Shown here one piece after another: positions 22,750-58,720 of a DNA stretch of 64,000 nucleotides. Source of the stretch: Microcebus murinus (lineage: Eukaryota; Chordata; Mammalia; Primates; Cheirogaleidae); the NCBI RefSeq assembly GCF_040939455.1, contig NC_134107.1:10975537-11039536 (forward strand), in the 5' to 3' direction. Within the stretch, counting starts at the first letter, position 1; every line of letters starts with the position of its first letter. The position numbers and the translations under genes are program-made. The notes below the pieces were generated by a model. That model was not told the DNA's origin and did not search any database. It saw only the letters and a list, made by a program, of their open reading frames with translations.

Positions 22750-25640
22750 TCCTAGCTGAGAGACTCCGGTTTCCGAGTTCTTTGTCTTTCTCCTCTGCAT
22801 CCCATAATGTACCCATAATGCCTTGCGGTTAGCAAGCAAGCAGTAAACAGAAGCTGGAAGGTGTCCGTTGTCCTAATAGCCCAGTATCTTACACTCAGAT
22901 GAGCCCTCTTTGGGCACCAGCCACCCCCTGCCATGCTGAGACGGTTCCTCTGATGCCCCTGCAGGCTTTGTGAGGCCTTGGAGAGCCATCACAGGGTGCA
23001 AGATGGAGACCAGGGCAGAGGGCGAGGAGGACTGTGAAGGAACAGCGTGGCCAGGCACAGACGGAGCTGCTGCACAGCCTTGCCCAGGCCGGAAACCTGT
23101 GCTGCCAGGGCAGAGGGGGAGGGAGGGTGCAAGTGAGCAGGACAGCCACTTGCCAGGGTGACAGTAGTGCTCAGAGTACCTGGAGACTTTTGGCAGTCCC
23201 CCCACTGCAGAGAAGGGGCCATTATTCCATCCCCTGTGTATGGGTCACCTGGAGACCCACCAGGGTCACCACTGCATACTCTCATCAGTCCCTGCAGGCT
23301 TTGAGGACATGACCCCCTAATCCTAGTCCAGTGCTATCTCCCTACTCTGGTGCCAGAAATTTGCCATATTGAATTTGATCTTTGGGTTTTAGCATTTTGT
23401 GTGCCTTCCCACACATGTTGGCATTGAATCTCTTTTCAGCCATTGGTATTTTAGTAGACGTTAGTCGTGTCATGGCCTCAGCTCCCTGGTAGGACATGGC
23501 AGGATGGGCCTGGGAAGGTGAAGTCTCGGTGAGCGTGTGTGCGTGAGGGTGTGTGTAGGGCAGAACCGTGTCGCCGGGTGGGGGGGCTGAGGCAGGTGGT
23601 CAGGGTGAAGGAGTGAGGGAGGCAGCAGGCAGTCAGGAAAGAGGGAGGCCGAACTGACGGGTGGGGGGACCTGAAGACCAAGCCCAGCCACCGTTCCCAT
23701 GGGAGCCCCTGCATGGTCCCCAGCAGCACTGGGTGACAGCCAGGACCTGGGAGCTCTGGGAAGGCAAAGGAGGCAGGGGCGCCATGACCACCTCACGGAG
23801 GGGCCGGCCCACAGTGGAGACAAGAGGCCAGGGTCGTGGGGAGCCCCTCACCTTTCCTCGTGGCCCGCCCCTCAGGGCTGGCGCTGGCACCAGCAAACTG
23901 TGCACCCTCCCCGTTTGCTTTGCTCCCTGGGCGGCTCCCGCAGGTTTCTCTCCCTGGACTGTTCCAGAACAGAGCATGCTCAGTCCCTGCACACAGCCAC
24001 CTGGTTAGGGTGTGAAGTCCCTACGTGGGCGACAGACAATTCTCAGAGTTTAGGATAGAAGGAAAGACCATGTTTATTTTACTCTTTCTGGGAAGAGCAA
24101 GAGGACACAGCACTGAAATAACGAGAGGCGCTGGCCCTGAGGCCAAAGATCCTTCACTCCTCACCAGGGCAGCTGGGGGGGGAGGGGAGACCTGTGACCA
24201 GCCCCATTGGGAGAGGGCAGCTGGCAAACTGCTGAGTTCCTCCTTTGCCTTCTCTCACATGGCAGGTGGATCTCGGGAATCGGTTTCTTCTTTCTTCTTG
24301 CTGGCGGGAGACAGCTGGGCCGTGTCTCCTTGAAGAGGCGGGGGAGCTCTTGCCTGGGCTGTCCCCCAGCACTCACCAAGGCTGTCTAAGCAAACTCAGA
24401 GAAACTTCTTGTCTCTAGGTAGTGACTCTAAAGTGACAGTGGCTCAGACTGTTTCCCCTTTCCTCCTGCCTCCCCTGCAGTGGGCTTTCCCCTTCGGAAT
24501 GGGAACTGAGCAGCTCTGGGGAATGTTAGGCAGGATTTCCTCTTTCCTGTGTTATTTTCATCGCTAGGGAAACATCTCTGGAGGACAGACATTCATGTTA
24601 CTAATCTTAGAACAGAGTTCATACCACTCTAAGAGCCTGCCAGTTAGAAATTTATTTTTGTCTTGTTAGCCAGTTAGTAAAACTATCCTTTCACCCTGGT
24701 GCCCGAAAAACAAAAGGGATAGAGGCTCAGCTCAGGCCCCGCAAGCTCCCCAGCTCTGGCAGCTTTCCAGTCAGGAAAACACACCTCAGGGGCAGTCACC
24801 TGGCGCTGTATCTGCAAGAAGTGGCTGCCATAAACACTTGTCACTTCCACTCACCAGATATCTTCCTAATTAGCATACTGATTTTCTTTCCAAAACTTAT
24901 AACTGGAGGTTAGAAATGATCTCTCACAGGTGAAACTAATGCCATTCTTGACATGTGAATGGGCTGAAATGTGGAGCCCCTCCCCACCCCTGCCCGGACA
25001 GAGTATGAGAAAGCGGCCTGGAGCCTGTGTCGTCACGGATGTAGCCTGAGTGTCCCTGGCATGGCCAGCCTCTGGGATGGATTTCTGCTTGCCTGATGCT
25101 GACAGTCGAACAATGAAAGCCGGACTTTAGCGAACCTCTGAGGCAAGGTTTGGTGGAGGATTGCGTCCTCATTCAGCTTTCAGAACAGGATGGATGAGTA
25201 ACTCTGTGCCAGCTCGGTAAACTCATGCTTCACACATATCTCAGTGTGTGATGGAATCGGCTCTGAGATTTGCTTTCAATATAATCTGAGGGTAGGTTTG
25301 GCGGAACCGCTAAAGTGAATTCATTCTAACTTGTCAGTGGTTATGTTTATTTGCCAAACAGAAACTCAGGAGCTGGGTATGACCCTGCCATAGCTCAACT
25401 TGCCACAGTGGGTGACAGGCTCTGGGGCACAGAAACGGTGTTGTAACCACAGTGGGCCCCTCACAAGTACTGGCCTTCTTCCTCTTCATACCATGGGCCC
25501 TCAGCACAGACAAGGGGGTCTGGCCAGGAGAGGGGAGGGCTGGAAGGGACAGAGCACTCTTGCTTCTCTCCTACCACCCCGATGCCTTCCAATGAAATGG
25601 GCACTTGAGAAATGAAAAAATAAATAAAGGTTTGGCTTCA
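22750..25640. other. Intergenic sequence, unassigned
   Basis: No spliced exon, RNA gene or clear repeat family is recognised. A GT-rich tract occurs at 23530-23560. Open frames in the G/C-rich part (23470-24060) overlap on both strands. Confidence 0.35.
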
Positions 25641-25829
25641 AACATTTTATTTTACAAACAGTAGTGGTAGATTGGAAAATCAGATCTAATGCGATATGTG
25701 AGCTCCAGCCTCTAATTCCAGTCAATGAATCTGCCCTTGGACAAGCTCCAGGCTCCTCACAGCTCTTCAGGGTCCAAAGGATGGAGCTAGCTTCACCCCT
25801 GTCCCCTCCTGGGCTGACCCTGTCCCAGG

Positions 25830-26300
25830 GGTGTCAATCACGGAGCTGGGCACATCCATTATGCCCTACAAGTGGAACTGCCTCTGCAGGCATGTTGAAA
25901 TCACGTGACCAGGACCCCATCAGGCAGAGCTGATTGGCCTGGTGGGATCATGTGACCCCAGAGCAGCCAATCGTTAGGCAGAGCTCTGTGTGAGCTAAGC
26001 CAATCAGATTTTCTCCTGTGCACTTGAGCAGAGAGTGTAGCTCCAGGCCCTCGGTGGGCTTGATGGTGGCGGGAAGAGAAGAGCAGATGACTATGTGAGC
26101 TCAGAGACCCGGGGTTCCAGCAAGCAGAAGTGGTGAGGAGGCAGGGGTGCTGGCGGGTGGAAGTGACATGGCAGAGGAGACGTGGAGAGCAGAGGGAAAG
26201 AATGATACTCATTGTTACTGGCATCAAGGGGAGCAGGGAGTGGCAAAAGGAACCGGGAGCCCTGGTGACGTTCACGGCCGAGACCGTCCACATGATTTCA
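25830..26300 (-). other. PLAAT2 3' flank segment homologous to 58306-58720
   Basis: Shared blocks include 'catcaggcagagctgattgg', 'gagctaagccaatcagattt', 'caagcagaagtggtgaggag' and 'tggaagtgacatggcagagg', in the same order and orientation as at 58306-58720 downstream of PLAAT3. Either the flank was duplicated with the genes or one repeat family inserted twice. Confidence 0.6.
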
Positions 26301-26479
26301 GCCGCAAGGCGCTAGCAGACCGATGGCTCCGGTCCAGGTCTGATGGACGCCCCTCTGCCCTTCCTGTATCCTCACACCGTAAAGCAACATGGCCCTCCAG
26401 GAGAAAACGGAGAGGCACAGTCAACAGCCGGACAGAAGTCCGTGTCCCTGGGAGGAGCCTGTGTGAGTCAGCTCCACGA

Positions 26480-26828
26480 CAAGCCTAGCCGGGACGGCCC
26501 AAACAACAGGCCTTAATTTCTGGCACTTCCAGAGGCTGGGAAGTCCAAGATCAAAGTGGGGACAGATTAGCTGTCTGGTGAGGTCACTCTTCCTGCCTGA
26601 CAGCTGGCCTCTTCTCACTACGTCCTCACATGGTGCAGGGAGAGAGCTCTGGTCTCTCTTCCTCTTCCTATCTGGACACTAATCCCATCATAGGAGCCCT
26701 AATCTCACAACCTCATCTGAACCTAGTTACCTCCCAGTGGCCCCACCTCCAAGAACCATCACACAGGTGGGTTAAGCTTCAACTTATGAGTTTGGGGTGG
26801 AGAGGACACAAACATTCAGTCCATAGCA
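26480..26828 (-). mobile_element. MaLR (MLT1-type) LTR, reverse orientation
   Basis: On the minus strand it starts TGCTATGGACTGAATG at 26828 and carries 'ggaggtggggccactgggag' and 'gatcttggacttcccagcct', the MaLR LTR order. It lies directly beyond the predicted PLAAT2 poly(A) signal. Confidence 0.75.
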
Positions 26829-26843
26829 GAACCCAATCATGTC

Positions 26844-26849
26844 TTTAAT
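26844..26849 (-). terminator. Candidate polyadenylation signal ATTAAA for PLAAT2
   Basis: ATTAAA on the minus strand, 165 nt after the PLAAT2 stop. Cleavage would fall close to the edge of the MaLR LTR ending at 26828. Alternative AATAAA signals lie further downstream, near 25650. Confidence 0.4.
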
Positions 26850-27013
26850 AGAAGTCACTCCAAGATACATTTATCCCAAATAAAATCTTCTATGCTGTTA
26901 TTTGACTCCACTGAAATAAGCATTCCTGATCACAAAATCGGTAAGCCAACCCCCATTCCCCCTGGCTAAGCAACACCCATCCTCACTAACTGCCATCAGG
27001 CCAGTTCCTTGGA

Positions 27014-50496
<23,483 letters not shown>

Positions 50497-50542
50497 CCTT
50501 CCAGCACAATGATGTCTCTTGCGCTGCTGCCTGTGTGTCCCG

Positions 50543-50550
50543 CCTTAAAT
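50543..50550 (-). promoter_or_regulatory. TATA-like box of PLAAT2
   Basis: Minus strand ATTTAAGG, 46 bp before the ATG, comparable to the 51 bp between TATAAAA and ATG in PLAAT4. An AGGTCA nuclear-receptor half-site lies immediately upstream (minus strand AGAGGTCATTTAAGG). Confidence 0.45.
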
Positions 50551-50558
50551 GACCTCTG

Positions 50559-50570
50559 AGTTTCGTTTTC
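50559..50570 (-). promoter_or_regulatory. ISRE/IRF-type element upstream of PLAAT2
   Basis: Minus strand GAAAACGAAACT fits GAAANNGAAA exactly. It is about 63 bp from the ATG, matching the placement of the PLAAT4 element. Interferon responsiveness is inferred. Confidence 0.6.
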
Positions 50571-50610
50571 CCTGTGACTTCACCAAGGCATGCAAACATT
50601 TGAAGACTGA

Positions 50611-50976
<366 letters not shown>

Positions 50977-51600
50977 GTGCTCTATCTTCAAGCAGAGGCG
51001 GGGCACATACAATGAGGTGTGGAAATCAGCAGAGAGAAGGAAGTCCAAGCTCAAGCTGTAGATTCAGAAGGACTTGGTGGCAGGTGTGCAAGGGACACAG
51101 TTTCAGGCGGAGAGGAAAAGGGTAGGGGACAGGAAAGATCCGGTGGGTGGGGGGCAGGAGGAGGAGACCGAGGCCAGGGGGAAGAGCTGCAAGTGAAGGA
51201 GGGAGGAGACCCAAGAGACCGAGACCCCTGTCCCCAAACTGGGACTGCCCGGTGCCAGCCCACGCGAACATTGCCACCAAGTTCAAACCCCAGGGAGCTG
51301 GGTGCAACATGGCATCGGAGGCACACTCGCCCACACTGGAACACAGCGGGCCTGCTCGGGCAGGGGTCTAGAAGGAAACCACATACTTTCCTCCTCCCAC
51401 ACATGGTTCAGAAACACTGAACCAAATGGAAACCAAAATCCGCCACTGCCTGGGTGTGCAGCCTCTCTGACATGCTCGAAGCCGCTGCATGTTGCCCCAC
51501 CCAGACCCCAAATGAGTATCTGTCTTCTGACATCACTTAGAGCTGTCACATCCTGGGCAAACAGACAAAAAGGGGCCGGGAGGAGCTTAGCGGCCTCCCT

Positions 51601-51960
51601 GAGGGGGCGTGGGCGGGAAGGGGCACAACAGGGGAGGCGCTTGGCATGCTTTTGTGGGGGTGTGGGTGGGAAGGGGCGGGAGGGGGGAGGCACTTGGCAT
51701 GCTTTTGTGGGGGTGTGGGTGGGAAGGGGGTGGGAGGGGGTAGGCACTTGGCATGCTTTTGTGGGGGTGTGGGTGGGAAGGGGGCAGGAGGGGGGAGGGG
51801 GGAGGCACTTGGCATGCTTTTGTGGGGGTGTGGGTGGGAAGGGGGTGGGAGGGGGGAGGGGGAGGCACTTGGCATGCTTTTGTGGGGGTGTGGGTGGGAA
51901 GGGGGCCAGAGGGGGGAGGCACTTGGCATGCTTTTGTGAGGGGAATGAGCGGGAAGCAAG
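51601..51960. repeat. G-rich minisatellite, six copies of 53-61 bp
   Basis: The motif cacttggcatgcttttgtgg recurs at about 51641 (variant), 51694, 51748, 51809, 51869 and 51922, each followed by gggtgtgggtgggaaggggg. Unit length varies through the G-run. It lies 1.1-1.5 kb upstream of the PLAAT2 start. The G-runs could form quadruplexes. Confidence 0.93.
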
Positions 51961-52994
51961 AATCTGTCACTTACCTTTTCTTCAGGCTCTGGTGGGGGGC
52001 GGGGGGCGGAATAAAAATTAAACAGAGCTTCCATGTGAGGACGCAGGTGAACTGGACCTGGAAAACTATTCTGGAACCACAGCCAGCCGCTCCCACGGAG
52101 ACTCACCTCTCTCTGCATCGCCACTCCCTCCTCGGGTTGCAGCAGGACCACCCTCAGTCCCCACTCTGGAGGGGACAGTGAGTTGGCTTGGCTCTGGACC
52201 GCTGCCCCGGAGCCCTTAGGGCTGGCCTCCCCTCAGGCACGCTGACACCTTCCCAGGGCCTGCCCATGGGTGCGTCCTGTTGGTGCCATCCCCTCGCAAC
52301 GACCTCACGTTCCTGCTTCCCCGAGCAGGAGGACTTCTGGGCTTTGTCCGAGAGGGCATCTCAGGTGGGGCTGGCGCAGTGACTGACTCGACTGTGCAGG
52401 GAGAAGTGTCATTGTCCTCACACCGGAGCTTGAGGCTTTCGCCTAAGCCAGTCTGTCCAGAGTGCCAGAAATCAGGCCCAGGAGCACACGGAAGGAAGAG
52501 CATGAGAATTTTGCCGGCGTCCCTACGGTCCACGCTGAGCTGGACAGAGGGCCCAAGCCTCCTACCTGGGCAGAGGATGGGGCAGGGCAGGCCACACACA
52601 CGGCCCGCTGGAGAGCACCGGGACCGCCCGGAATGCCCATGTGCTTGGCCAGATATGCCATGTGTGTGCTCGCGCGCTTGTGTGTCATTGCACAAGAGGC
52701 CGTAAGACGAAAGAGAAGCCTCCATGCTCCCCACTGCCAGCTACGGCCATCCAGTCCCCACAGAGGCGCCATGGTCAGTTCTGGGTATACTCCAGGAATA
52801 TCTTGGACTACACGTGCTTTTTAATCAGTTTTGTTAAATCCTACATCTCTATAGAAGAATATTTGTAGTATAAGAGTAAGATATAAGAAATTATAATAAA
52901 AAAAATCCATGTACCAACAAGCTGTTGAAGAAATAGAAAATAACCAATATCTCAGATAAGCCTGTGTCACACAAAATCTTGCACACTCATGCTC

Positions 52995-53345
52995 AGAGCA
53001 GCTGTGGTGGTTAATTTTACGTGTCAACTTGACTGGCCGTGGAGCACCCAGATTAAACATTATTTCTGGGTGTGTCCTCGAGAGTATTTCTCATGAGATT
53101 AGGGCATGCATGAGGGGACTGAGCAGAGCAGGTGCCTCCCCTGTGCGGCGGGCAGAGGAAGGAGGAATTTGCCCCTTTTTTCCTGCCTCTCAGCTTGACC
53201 TGGAACATCTCATCCCCTGTTCCCCTGCCCACGGACCGGGACTTACGCCATCTGCTCCCCTGGTTCTCTCAGCTCTCTGGGCTCAGGCTGAATGTCACGA
53301 CTGGCTTCCCTAGGTCTCTAGGGTCTCCAGCTTGCAGACAGCAGG
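52995..53345 (+). mobile_element. ERVL (MLT2-type) LTR relic
   Basis: 'gtggttaattttacgtgtca' with 'acttgactggccgtggagca' and 'cattatttctgggtgtgtcc' are landmarks of MLT2-like LTRs. The 3' part is diverged. Confidence 0.6.
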
Positions 53346-53346
53346 C

Positions 53347-53414
53347 GGTGGGACCCTCCTGCCTCGGCCTCCCAAAGTGCTGGGATTATAGGCATGAGCC
53401 ACCACTCCCAGCCC
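53347..53414 (-). repeat. Alu fragment, reverse
   Basis: 'cctcctgcctcggcctccca' plus 'aagtgctgggattataggca' and 'tgagccaccactcccagccc': only the terminal part of an Alu. Confidence 0.8.
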
Positions 53415-53633
53415 AACGCCATATTTTTGCCATTATAAAAAGCACATTATACTTGAAAAGGTTTGGAATTACTGATCAAAGTTAATTATCTTTGCCTTTC
53501 AGCATAGTCTGGAATGATCCAGTATCTTTGATAATGATCTCTCGGAGATTGTGCCCAACATCAACAGCTGTCTTTGGCATTGCAAATCTGGTTTTGGGCA
53601 ATGAAAGAACATTTATAAGCAATATACTATATG

Positions 53634-54065
53634 TCTTAGTCCATTAAGGCTGCTATAACGAAATACCTTTGGATAATTTATATGCAAGAAAAATTTATGT
53701 CTCGCATTTCTGGAGGCTAGGAAGTCCAAGATCAAGGCGCCAGCAGACTCCATGTCTGGTGAGGGCCTGTTCTTCCTAGATCAGTGGTCCCCAACGTTTT
53801 TGGCAGCAGGGACCAGTTTCATGGAAGATAACTTTTCCACGGACAGGGTAGGAGAGGTTGGGGGGAAAGACGGAGCTCAGGCAGTGATGCGAGCTGTGGG
53901 CAGCAGCTGTAAATACAGAAGCAGTTTTGATTGCTCACTGGTTGGGTTCCTAACAGGTCACGGTCAGCAGCCAGGGATTGGGGCCTGCTGTCCTAGGTGG
54001 TGCCTTCTTACTGCGTCATCACATGGCAGAAGTGGCAGAAGGGAGCTCCCTTGAGCCTCACATAT
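53634..54065 (-). mobile_element. MaLR LTR fragment, reverse, split by a MER1 element
   Basis: Minus-strand MaLR text: 'cattaaggctgctataacga' (complement of the LTR end), 'tctggaggctaggaagtcca' and 'tcatcacatggcagaagtgg'. The parts flank the MER1 insertion at 53782-53990. Confidence 0.65.
53782..53990. mobile_element. MER1-type hAT-Charlie element
   Basis: CAGTGGTCCCCAACG...GGGGCCTGCTG, flanked by tcctagat (53774-53781) and tcctaggt (53991-53998), a 7/8 match to an 8-bp duplication. It is inserted in a MaLR LTR. Confidence 0.8.
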
Positions 54066-55034
54066 AAGGGTCAAAAATACAGTATCTTGATCACAATCAT
54101 AATTTATAATAAGCCTTAATATTTAGTAGTGCAAGTCTCCCTGCCTGGTGTTCTTTGCTAATGAAATAGCTAATACTGCCTCTTTCTTTTTCCATACACA
54201 TTTTAGAATCCGGTGGCCATGTCCAAGAAAGACCTAGTTGAGATTTGGTTTGGAATCACACTGAATATATAGATGGATTTTGGGGGAAAAATTAACATAT
54301 TTATGATATTGAAGTTTCCTATCCATGAATAATATATCTCACTCTATATATGAGGTCTTCTCATCTGTGGCTTGAATGTTTGGTAAAATTCAACTATAAA
54401 ACCATCTAGACATGTCATTCCTTTTCTTAGTGGGAAGATTTTTAGCTATTGATTTAATTCCTTTAATGATTACAGGACTGCTTAGATTTTTTTTTTTTTT
54501 TTGCTTAGATTTTTTAACTTATTCTTGGTTCAACTTTGATAACATTTTTCTTAGGATGTATAAATCAAATCAAAAATTTCCAATTTTTTGTCATAAAATT
54601 ATTTATGAATATTTCTTATTCTTTGTTTAATCTCCTTGGCATCTGTAGTTATGTTCTTTTTTTAATTCCTAAAATCTTTGCTTGTGCAGTCTCTTATATG
54701 TGTTTGTTGTTGCTCATATCTTTTTCCTTTTATTTTTTCCATCTTCTTAAATTGGATGACTAACTCATTAATTTTTACCTTTTTCTTTCTTAATGTAGAG
54801 ATTTATGCTACAGATTCCTTTCTAAGTATCCCTTTAGCTACATTGTGCAAATATTGATACCTAATATTTTTATCATCAGTTCTAAATATTCTCTAACTTC
54901 CATTATGCTTTCTTCTTTGACTCAACTTATCTAGAAGTATATTCTAAAATTTCAGCAAGCATAAAGTTTTTCTACCTATCTCTTCGTTGTTGATTCCTGA
55001 CTTAATTGCATTATGGCTAAAGAAAAGAATCTAG

Positions 55035-55352
55035 GGCCGGGCGCGGTGGCTCACGCCTGTAATCCTAGCTCTCTGGGAGGCCGAGGCGGGTGGATTGCTC
55101 GAGGTCAGGAGTTCAAAACCAGCCTGAGCAAGAGCAAGACCCCGCCTCTACTATAAATAGAAAGAAATTAATTGGCCAACTGATATATATATATAAAAAA
55201 TTAGCCGGGCATGGTGGCGCATGCCTGTAGTCCCAGCTACTCGGGAGGCTGAGGCAGGAGGATAGCTTGAGCCCAGGAGTTTGAGGTTGCTGTGAGGTAG
55301 GCTGACGCCATGGCACTCACTCTAGCCTGGACAACAAAGTGAGACTCTGTCT

Positions 55353-55372
<20 letters not shown>
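55035..55372 (+). mobile_element. Alu, forward (lemur type), young
   Basis: Starts 'ggccgggcgcggtggctcac', with intact CpGs and the block 'agaaattaattggccaactg'. The 14-bp duplication aaagaaaagaatct lies at 55019-55032 and 55373-55386. It is one of the least diverged Alus here. Confidence 0.94.
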
Positions 55373-55383
<11 letters not shown>

Positions 55384-55616
55384 TCTGAATGTTACTAATC
55401 CCCTGAATTTTTGAGACTTGTTTTAAGGCCCAAGATATGGCCAATTTTCATAAATGTTCCTTTGTGTGCTTGAAAAGAATCTGTATCCACAATTATACTA
55501 TGTATGTCCATTCAATAAGCTCGTTGATGTATTCTTCAAATTTTCTGTATTTTTAATGACTTTTCCATTCTCTCTATTCATCAGTTTCTTAGAAAGGTGT
55601 ATTTAGAATTCCCACT

Positions 55617-56327
55617 ATGATGATGTTTGTTCCCTGCAAAATTCTTGTTGAAACTTAATCTGAATTTGGCAGTATTGAAAGGTGGGACCTCTAACAGGTG
55701 ATTGGGTCATGAGGGTGCTGCCCTTAGAAATGGATTAATTCACTCATGAATTAATGGATTCATAGGTTATCATGGGAGTGGGACTGGTGACTTTATAAGA
55801 AGAGGAAGGCCAGGTGAAGTGGGTGGTTCACGCCTGCAATCCTAGCATTCTGTGAGGTCAAGGGCAGGGGGATCACTTGAGCCCCAGAGTTTGAGACCAG
55901 TCTGAGCAATAGCTAAACCTATCTCTACTAAAAATAGAAAAAATTAGCTGGGCGTGGTGACACGCATCTGTAGTCCCAGCTACTCAGAAGGCTGAGGCAA
56001 GAGGATCACTGGAGCCCCGGAGTTCCAGGTTGCAGTGAGCTATGATGATGCCACTGCACTCTAGCTTGGGCAACAGCATGAGACTCAGTCTCAAAAAAAG
56101 GAGAAGAGAAAGGAAGGCCTGAGCTAGCATACTCAGTATCCTCACCACGTGATGCTGTGCTGACTCAGAACTCTTCAGAAAGTCCCCACCAACAAGAAGA
56201 CTCTCACCAGAAATACTCCCTTGACCTTGGACTTCCCAGCCTCAGAACTGTAAGAAATAAATTTCACTTCTTAGAAATTACCCATTTTCAGGTATTCTGT
56301 TATAAGCAACAGAAAACAAACTAAGAC
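55617..56327 (+). mobile_element. MaLR (MST/MLT1-type) LTR, split by an Alu
   Basis: 'gaaaggtgggacctctaaca', 'ggtgattgggtcatgagggt', 'ccttggacttcccagcctca' and 'ggtattctgttataagcaac' give the full MaLR LTR order. An Alu lies at 55808-56100. Confidence 0.85.
55808..56100 (+). mobile_element. Alu, forward, inside a MaLR LTR
   Basis: 'ggccaggtgaagtgggtggt' to 'catgagactcagtctcaaaa'. It lacks the ttaattggccaac block, so it is an older type. Flanks 'gaagaggaaggc' and 'gaagagaaaggaaggc' are similar. Confidence 0.85.
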
Positions 56328-56946
56328 AGATGGTAAATTTATTAATTTCTCCTTGCAGTTGGCCAAAATTTTCATTATCTATTTTGAGACTATTATTAGA
56401 TAAAAGCAAGTTTGGAATTATTATATATTATAGTGAGTTAAAACTTTTATCAGATCCCTTTTATTCTCTTTCTGTCTAGCAATAACTTTTGCTTTAAAGC
56501 CTGTAGTTTCTGACATCAATAGGGTTATACCAACTTTTAGTACAGCAATTTTGAGTTCGTATTTGTCTAGCATATCTTTTTATTCTTCAGATTTTTAAAT
56601 ATCATATGATTTATTAAAGTAGATTCAAAAGTCTTCTTTTATTTAAACTTTCAAGTTCAAACTTCAGATATTGTTAAAGATGTTTGCTATGTAAACGTTT
56701 TAACATACATAAAGCACTAAAAACTCCAGGACTGTACAATGACTACTCACCTACCATATAGCCACTGCCTCAATTAAAAACATATTATTTTGCCATATTT
56801 GCTTTATCTGTATCTATTTTTTTAAATAAGGGAATGTGTTTACATAAGCCCAATGCCACTATCACAACTTATTAATAATTCCTTAATATTCTTGAATGCC
56901 CAGTTCATATTCAAAATTTTCCAATTATCCCAAATTGCTTTTATAG

Positions 56947-57424
<478 letters not shown>

Positions 57425-57617
57425 GCAATCTTTGTATCCTTATATTTTAAGTGTACCTGCTGTAAACTGTATTTCCTGTGGAATGTTTGTCTTTTATTTT
57501 GCAACTTTGGTCTCTTTATGCTTATGATTATCTACATATTTGGAATTAGTTCCTCCATTTTATTATGTTATTTCTATACATGCCGCTTTTTTATGTAATT
57601 TTTCCTCCTTTATTGTT

Positions 57618-57698
57618 GTTTGTTTGGTTGTTTGGTTGTTTGGTTGTTTGGTTGTTTGGTTGGTTGGTTGGTTGGTTGGTTGGTTGGTTGGTTGGTTG
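57618..57698. repeat. (TTTGGTTG)n/(TTGG)n microsatellite
   Basis: tgtttggt steps change to a pure ttgg run, ending at gaattggacc. The pattern suggests expansion of TTGG from an imperfect TTTGGTTG tract. Confidence 0.95.
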
Positions 57699-58305
57699 AA
57701 TTGGACCGTTTTGTTTTACTTTCTTGGGCTTCTTTTTCCTCATTCCTTTTTTTCTCCATAATTAGTTTGGAGGTTTACACTGTATGTGTCTCCTTTACCT
57801 TATGCCATGTGACAGAGCAAGAGAGCTTCAGAAGACCCACAGTTTGAGCTTGGCCTGTGTCCGTAAGTTTGGGAAGTCTGAGAACTGGCCTTAGATGTTA
57901 CATCAACAGAGCTGGGACAAAAAGAAACTGCAAAGAATGAAAATGGTTCTTCTATGGACACTGGGACATAGACGAGCAGGTGTTCATCCTGTACCAGATC
58001 TGGACAGAGCTAGAATGGAGCCATTTGTAAATCCTGTCCAGGACCCCAACAGACGGGATTGTCCCCAGACCACCAGGGCTGACAAAGGAAACAGTGGCAA
58101 CCAGGTAGAAGGGAAGCATGGTTCTGCGGAAGGAAGGACAGTCGGCCCCAAGAGAACCTTTCTGAGAAACCCATAAAAGCCCCCTTCAGAGAAACAGTCA
58201 CATTGAACATTTACCACACCCAGTGAGTAGCTATAAGACCTCAAATGACCAGCTGCAGAAAGTGGTACCTTCTCCCAGCCCCTCTCCTGAGGGCTCAGCA
58301 GCAGA

Positions 58306-58720
58306 GATGTCAATTATGGGGACAGTCACACTCCTACCCCCTAAAGTCTGAGGCAATGTTTGTACCATGTGACTCCACCATCAGGCAGAGGTGATTGGCC
58401 CAGTGGTGGTCACCTGACACAAAGATAGCCAATGGGAATGCTGAGTTCTGTGGTGAGCTGAGCCAATCAGATTCTCCCCTGGGAGCTTGCTCTGGGAGCA
58501 CAGAGTGGCAGGCTGGCAGCGGGGAGAGATGAAGCCAAGCTGGCAAGAGAAGAGAAGGTGGGGATGTGGAATCAGAGATGTGAGCATGGCAAGCAGAAGT
58601 GGTGAAGAAGCAGGAGCTCTGGATCACCCAAGGGGTAGAAGCGACAAGGCAGAGGAAAGACATGGAGCAGAGGAAAATAAGGGAAGTTTTAGCAAAACTG
58701 TCAAGAGCATATACTGAGTT
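58306..58720 (-). other. PLAAT3 3' flank segment homologous to 25830-26300
   Basis: Shared order: 'catcaggcagaggtgattgg', 'tgagctgagccaatcagatt', 'gcaagcagaagtggtgaaga'. The start of the segment lies about 0.5 kb downstream of the PLAAT3 stop. It is either duplicated flank or an unnamed repeat. Confidence 0.6.

Noticed and set aside
23470..24058. Overlapping frames of about 120 codons on both strands
   Set aside because: Low-complexity G/C-rich text without splice or family support.
51302..52151. Frames of 200-240 codons on both strands over the G-rich minisatellite
   Set aside because: Produced by the tandem repeat (HKSMPSASP-type antisense repeats), without independent coding evidence.
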